From Ignatzschineria sp. (lineage in GTDB: Bacteria > Pseudomonadota > Gammaproteobacteria > Cardiobacteriales > Wohlfahrtiimonadaceae): a DNA stretch of 8,644 nucleotides. The notes beneath the pieces were generated by a model that saw only the letters and a list, made by a program, of their open reading frames with translations, searched no databases and was not told where the DNA came from. The first letter of the stretch is position 1; each line of letters begins with the position of its first letter. Below are positions 6,398-8,644 of this stretch, piece by piece. The DNA lies in the NCBI GenBank assembly GCA_030151245.1, contig JASLEF010000031.1:1-8644 (forward strand). The letters are read 5' to 3'. The position numbers were made by a program, and so were the translations under genes.

Positions 6398-6416
6398 TAT
6401 TAAGGGTTAATAACGA
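6398..6416 (+). repeat. Direct repeat, copy 2, in the tmm leader
   Basis: TATTAAGGGTTAATAACGA lies directly between the predicted transcription start and the ribosome binding site of tmm. It differs from the copy at 5924-5942 at two positions. Its location would suit a control site for tmm, but no regulator is visible. Confidence 0.6.
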
Positions 6417-6421
6417 CTAAT

Positions 6422-6427
6422 AAAGGA
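6422..6427 (+). promoter_or_regulatory. Ribosome binding site of tmm
   Basis: AAAGGA lies 4 bases before the ATG at 6432. The spacing is slightly short but it is the only purine-rich site near a start that gives the expected N-terminal flavin-binding fold. Confidence 0.6.
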
Positions 6428-6431
6428 TTTT

Positions 6432-7826
6432 ATGAGTAAGCATCAAACTAGAATTGCAATATTAGGCGCAGGTCCAAGCGGTCTTGCACAATTAAGAGCT
6501 TTCCAAACATTACGTGATCAAGGTCATGAGATACCGGAAGTTGTCTGTTTTGAGAAACAAGAAGACTGGGGCGGCATGTGGCGCTACAGTTGGGAAACCT
6601 GTACAGATAATAATGGGGAACCTATTCATGGAAGTATGTATCGTTTCTTATGGATAAATGCCCCTAAAGAAGCACTAGAATTTGGTGACTACACATTTGA
6701 TGAGCACTTTAAAGAGCCTATTCCTTCTTATGTACCAAGAGCCGTTTTAAAAGATTACATCACCAGCCGTGTTGAAAAGAATAATATTCGTCAATATATC
6801 CGCTTCAACCACGCCGTTAGATGGGTAGAGTATCATGAGGATCGAGAGATATTTACCGTCTCCGTGATGGATCATAATAACGATGAACTGATCACTGAAG
6901 AGTTTGATTATGTTGTTTGTGCAACAGGACATTTCTCAACGCCTAACCTTCCGGAAGTGGAAGGATTAAATGAATTCCCTGGCCGTATCCTTCACTCCCA
7001 TGAGTTTAGAGATGCCCGTGAATTCAAAGATCAAGATATCCTCATTATTGGTAGTAGCTATTCTGCGGAAGATATTGGTACTCAGTGCTTTAAGTATGGC
7101 GCTAAATCCGTAACCTTTAGTTATCGCACAAGCCCTATCGGTCATGACTGGCCTGCAGGCTTTGATGAGCGCCCACTCGTAACGAAAGTTGTCGATACAA
7201 CGGCACACTTTAAAGATGGCACCACAAAAGAATTTGATACCATCATGTTCTGTACAGGCTTTAAGTTTAACTTTAGTTTCCTACATGATGATGTTCGCTT
7301 AAAAGCGAAAAGTAGCATCTACCCTGCCGATCTTTACAAAGGCATCTTCCTGATTGATAATCCGAAGATGATGTATGTCGGGATGCAAGATCAATATTAC
7401 ACCTTCAATATGTTTGATACTCAAGCATGGTATGCCCGAGATGTCATCATGGGCAAAATTACACTTCCTTCAAAAGAAGTCATGCGCGAAGATAGTCTCC
7501 ACTGGATCGAAAAACTCGCTAAATGCTCAACTGACCATGATTACATTGATTATCAAGCGAGCTATATTCAAGATATCCTACAAGCCACTGACTATCCGGA
7601 CTTTAATGTCTACGAGCAAGGATTGATTCTAAAATCATGGCAAGGCGATAAGAAAGAAGACATCATGGGCTTCCGTAATAAGAGCTACAGCTCTACCATT
7701 ACCGGCACTTTAGCTTCTTGCTTACCGAAACCTTGGATTGAGATCATGGATGACTCATATCGCGGATTTATGAGACAAGAGTTCGTTCCTGCTAAGGAAG
7801 ATGCCTTAGAAGATCAACCCGCTTAA
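6432..7826 (+). CDS. tmm: Flavin-containing monooxygenase, trimethylamine monooxygenase type
   Basis: A 464-residue soluble flavoenzyme that uses NADPH and O2 to oxidise tertiary amines, classically trimethylamine to trimethylamine N-oxide. Relatives such as the Methylophaga enzyme also oxidise indole. The FAD-binding GAGPSG motif is at 12-17, the monooxygenase signature FPGRILHSHEF (pattern FxGxxxHxxxF) at 182-192, and the NADP-binding GSSYSA at 207-212. CATGHFSTP (163-171) and FCTGF (273-277) are the usual ATG/TG segments. Asn76 in LWINAPKE corresponds to the active-site Asn of Methylophaga FMO. The segment GMQDQYYTFNMFDTQAWYARD (about 317-337) is the characteristic Tmm block, but it has Tyr322 where I recall Trp in characterised members. 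Length is close to that of Methylophaga FMO (about 456). The gene is single, with a long regulatory-looking region upstream and a strong terminator downstream, and no TMAO demethylase or amine transporter beside it. Family assignment is very secure; the natural substrate is inferred. Confidence 0.92.
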   Translation: MSKHQTRIAILGAGPSGLAQLRAFQTLRDQGHEIPEVVCFEKQEDWGGMWRYSWETCTDNNGEPIHGSMYRFLWINAPKEALEFGDYTFDEHFKEPIPSYVPRAVLKDYITSRVEKNNIRQYIRFNHAVRWVEYHEDREIFTVSVMDHNNDELITEEFDYVVCATGHFSTPNLPEVEGLNEFPGRILHSHEFRDAREFKDQDILIIGSSYSAEDIGTQCFKYGAKSVTFSYRTSPIGHDWPAGFDERPLVTKVVDTTAHFKDGTTKEFDTIMFCTGFKFNFSFLHDDVRLKAKSSIYPADLYKGIFLIDNPKMMYVGMQDQYYTFNMFDTQAWYARDVIMGKITLPSKEVMREDSLHWIEKLAKCSTDHDYIDYQASYIQDILQATDYPDFNVYEQGLILKSWQGDKKEDIMGFRNKSYSSTITGTLASCLPKPWIEIMDDSYRGFMRQEFVPAKEDALEDQPA

Positions 7827-7840
7827 TTTGCAGTGATATC

Positions 7841-7856
7841 GAGCGGATACCCGCTC
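7841..7856 (+). other. GC-rich hairpin after tmm
   Basis: GAGCGG (7841-7846) and CCGCTC (7851-7856) pair perfectly around the loop ATAC and are followed by TTTC. It begins 14 bases past the tmm stop and may act as a first, weak terminator or protect the transcript end in front of the main terminator. Confidence 0.5.
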
Positions 7857-7877
7857 TTTCCTCGCAATCATTATCAC

Positions 7878-7911
7878 AAAACCTATGGATAAGACAATCC
7901 ATAGGTTTTTT
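7878..7911 (+). terminator. Rho-independent terminator of tmm
   Basis: AAAACCTATGGAT (7878-7890) and ATCCATAGGTTTT (7897-7909) form a perfect 13-bp stem with a 6-base loop, and the T run covers 7906-7911. This is a textbook intrinsic terminator 52 bases past the tmm stop. Its A-rich left arm also gives some terminator character on the minus strand. Confidence 0.9.
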
Positions 7912-8010
7912 CATTCCCTTCTTCACCACGCCCCTCATCCCTGCTTCATGACTGTTTCATCACTTTTTACACGTTCCTTCGTAAAATTTAATAACAGCCT
8001 CATGCGCGCT

Positions 8011-8031
8011 CTCTCTTCTCTCTCTTCTCTC
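8011..8031. repeat. Homopyrimidine mirror repeat (possible triplex-forming tract)
   Basis: A 21-base run of C and T only that reads the same in both directions on one strand, centred on 8021. It is part of a longer pyrimidine tract (8009-8033, then 8035-8049 after a single A). Homopurine-homopyrimidine mirror repeats can form intramolecular triplexes. Confidence 0.7.
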
Positions 8032-8144
8032 CCACCCTCTCTTTCCCTCACCATACACGCCAGAAATGGTGAACTCCTATCATCCTTTCGCTTTAAATAT
8101 CGAGCATCCCTTTGCCACACTAATGACAACATCCTTAAAACCTC
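8027..8144. repeat. 118-bp dispersed repeat, copy A
   Basis: This segment matches 8405-8522 at 112 of 118 positions with no gaps and in the same orientation. The six differences (8054, 8078, 8094, 8106, 8119, 8125) are all transitions. The left part is pyrimidine-rich; it contains an inverted repeat TCACCAT/ATGGTGA (8048-8054 with 8066-8072). No terminal inverted repeats or target duplication are obvious. The element is unrecognised; it could be a short mobile repeat, a structured RNA, or the product of a local duplication. Confidence 0.85.
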
Positions 8145-8188
8145 TCTCGGCGGCATCCTACATTTAAAAGCACTCGTCAATTTCTAAA

Positions 8189-8250
8189 TTGATTCCAAGC
8201 CGATTCCAAATGGATATCTAATGGATATCTAATGGATATCTAATGGATCT
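8189..8250. repeat. 11-bp tandem repeat array
   Basis: Three perfect copies of AATGGATATCT (8209-8241) are followed by a shortened unit lacking TA (8242-8250). The same 11-base period extends to the left through two diverged units that share GATTCCAA (8191-8198 and 8202-8209). Each full unit contains the palindrome GATATC. The array lies between the two 118-bp copies. One helical turn between units places equal sites on the same DNA face. Confidence 0.8.
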
Positions 8251-8404
8251 CACAACCTCTCTCACGATCACCTTAAAAAGATATTTCTCCGGCAACAAAC
8301 ACATTTCCTTCAATAAATAACGCCCCGAGCGAACACAATCCTCTCAGCAGATCTTCATCTCTCATCAGCTTAGATTTTAATGCATCTCTCTCTTTCTTGC
8401 TCCT

Positions 8405-8522
8405 CTCTCCCACCCTCTCTTTCCCTCACCACACACGCCAGAAATGGTGAACTCCCATCATCCTTTCGCTTCAAATATCGAGCGTCCCTTTGCCACGCTA
8501 ATAACAACATCCTTAAAACCTC
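8405..8522. repeat. 118-bp dispersed repeat, copy B
   Basis: Second copy of the element at 8027-8144, exactly 378 bases to the right. It too is preceded by a CT-rich tract (8385-8411, broken by one G), more diverged from that of copy A. The inverted repeat seen in copy A has one changed pair here (8432), which would be G-U in a minus-strand RNA and so still pair. It ends 29 bases before the terminator at 8551. Confidence 0.85.
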
Positions 8523-8550
8523 ATCAACTGCGATTTCTCTGAGGCAATAG

Positions 8551-8582
8551 AAAAGCCCACCAAGAGATTCTTGGTGGGCTTT
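8551..8582 (-). terminator. Rho-independent terminator, probably for a leftward gene beyond the right edge
   Basis: A perfect 14-bp stem (8552-8565 with 8569-8582, core GCCCACCAAGA) around a 3-base loop. On the minus strand the stem ends in TTTT followed by CTATT; on the plus strand the tail is only TTTG. The minus strand therefore looks like the main direction, though it may work both ways. Confidence 0.75.
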
Positions 8583-8612
8583 GTAATCTGATCATATCTT
8601 TTGAAGAATCCC

Positions 8613-8644
8613 TTAAAAACTCGCGATTGATTTTCCAATAAAAT
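8613..8644 (-). CDS. Possible C-terminal end of a gene entering from the right
   Basis: One minus-strand frame reads FIGKSIASF and then TAA (8615-8613), 30 bases before the minus-strand terminator stem. The stop-to-terminator spacing is what one expects of a real gene end, but only nine codons are visible, too few to name a family. Other frames stay open past this point, so the choice of frame is a guess based on position. Confidence 0.3.
   Translation of the reverse strand, partial: FIGKSIASF

Larger units (their letters stand above)
7912..8550. other. Repeat-rich non-coding region between terminators
   Basis: About 640 bases between the tmm terminator and the terminator at 8551-8582. Open frames can be drawn on both strands near 7885-8187, but they overlap each other and the tmm terminator, lack good ribosome binding sites and consist of low-complexity Ser/Leu or Arg/Glu runs made by the CT-rich tract. 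What the region does hold is a mirror repeat (8011-8031), two copies of a 118-bp element (8027-8144 and 8405-8522) and an 11-bp tandem array (8189-8250). Confidence 0.6.

Noticed and set aside
7885..8187. Overlapping open frames on both strands (100 residues plus, 81 residues minus at 7935-8180)
   Set aside because: The plus frame starts inside the tmm terminator stem; both lack good ribosome binding sites, overlap each other and consist largely of low-complexity residues from the CT-rich tract. The corresponding minus frame in the second 118-bp copy is open but soon ends, and the substitutions between copies do not favour silent changes.
8209..8250. CRISPR-like array
   Set aside because: The repeat units are 11 bases and directly abut without spacers, and no cas gene is present.

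Overview
The window looks like chromosome of a moderately AT-rich gammaproteobacterium. The outer-membrane TonB-dependent receptor with a Fur-type operator implies a Gram-negative cell. A small-group guess from overall protein character is a Cardiobacteriales-like genus (Ignatzschineria/Wohlfahrtiimonas type), but that is a memory-based inference; searching with the chorismate synthase protein would settle it.

Layout, left to right. (1) A degenerate 7-bp tandem repeat at 1-48. (2) A minus-strand gene (69-2285) for a TonB-dependent haem/haemoglobin-family receptor. Its leader and promoter region (2286-2460) carries a hexanucleotide microsatellite, a very good Fur box and a TTGACA/TATACT promoter. 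(3) Divergent from it, aroC (2654-3718, chorismate synthase), ending in a rho-independent terminator. (4) A plus-strand gene (3969-5666) for an exported-then-membrane protein of the MscS mechanosensitive channel type, with a periplasmic coiled-coil region and what looks like a duplicated beta-domain. (5) A 765-bp non-coding stretch rich in inverted repeats, ending in the promoter of (6) tmm (6432-7826), a bacterial flavin-containing monooxygenase of the trimethylamine monooxygenase family, closed by a strong terminator. (7) About 700 bp of non-coding DNA (7912-8612) packed with repeats: two 118-bp copies of an unrecognised element 378 bp apart, a homopyrimidine mirror repeat, and an 11-bp tandem array. 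(8) A 14-bp-stem terminator and possibly the last codons of a leftward gene entering from the right edge.

The four complete genes do not form an operon or a visible pathway. Each has its own ribosome binding site and most have their own terminator. The receptor brings in haem iron under iron control, AroC makes chorismate (also the precursor of catechol siderophores, though no siderophore gene is present), the MscS-like protein is probably involved in osmotic or envelope stress, and Tmm oxidises trimethylamine or related amines to the N-oxide. No tRNA, rRNA, CRISPR array, transposase or phage gene is visible. I found no clearly new multi-gene system; the most unusual material is the repeat-rich non-coding DNA on both sides of tmm, the repeat-plus-Fur leader of the receptor, and the odd architecture of the MscS-like protein.
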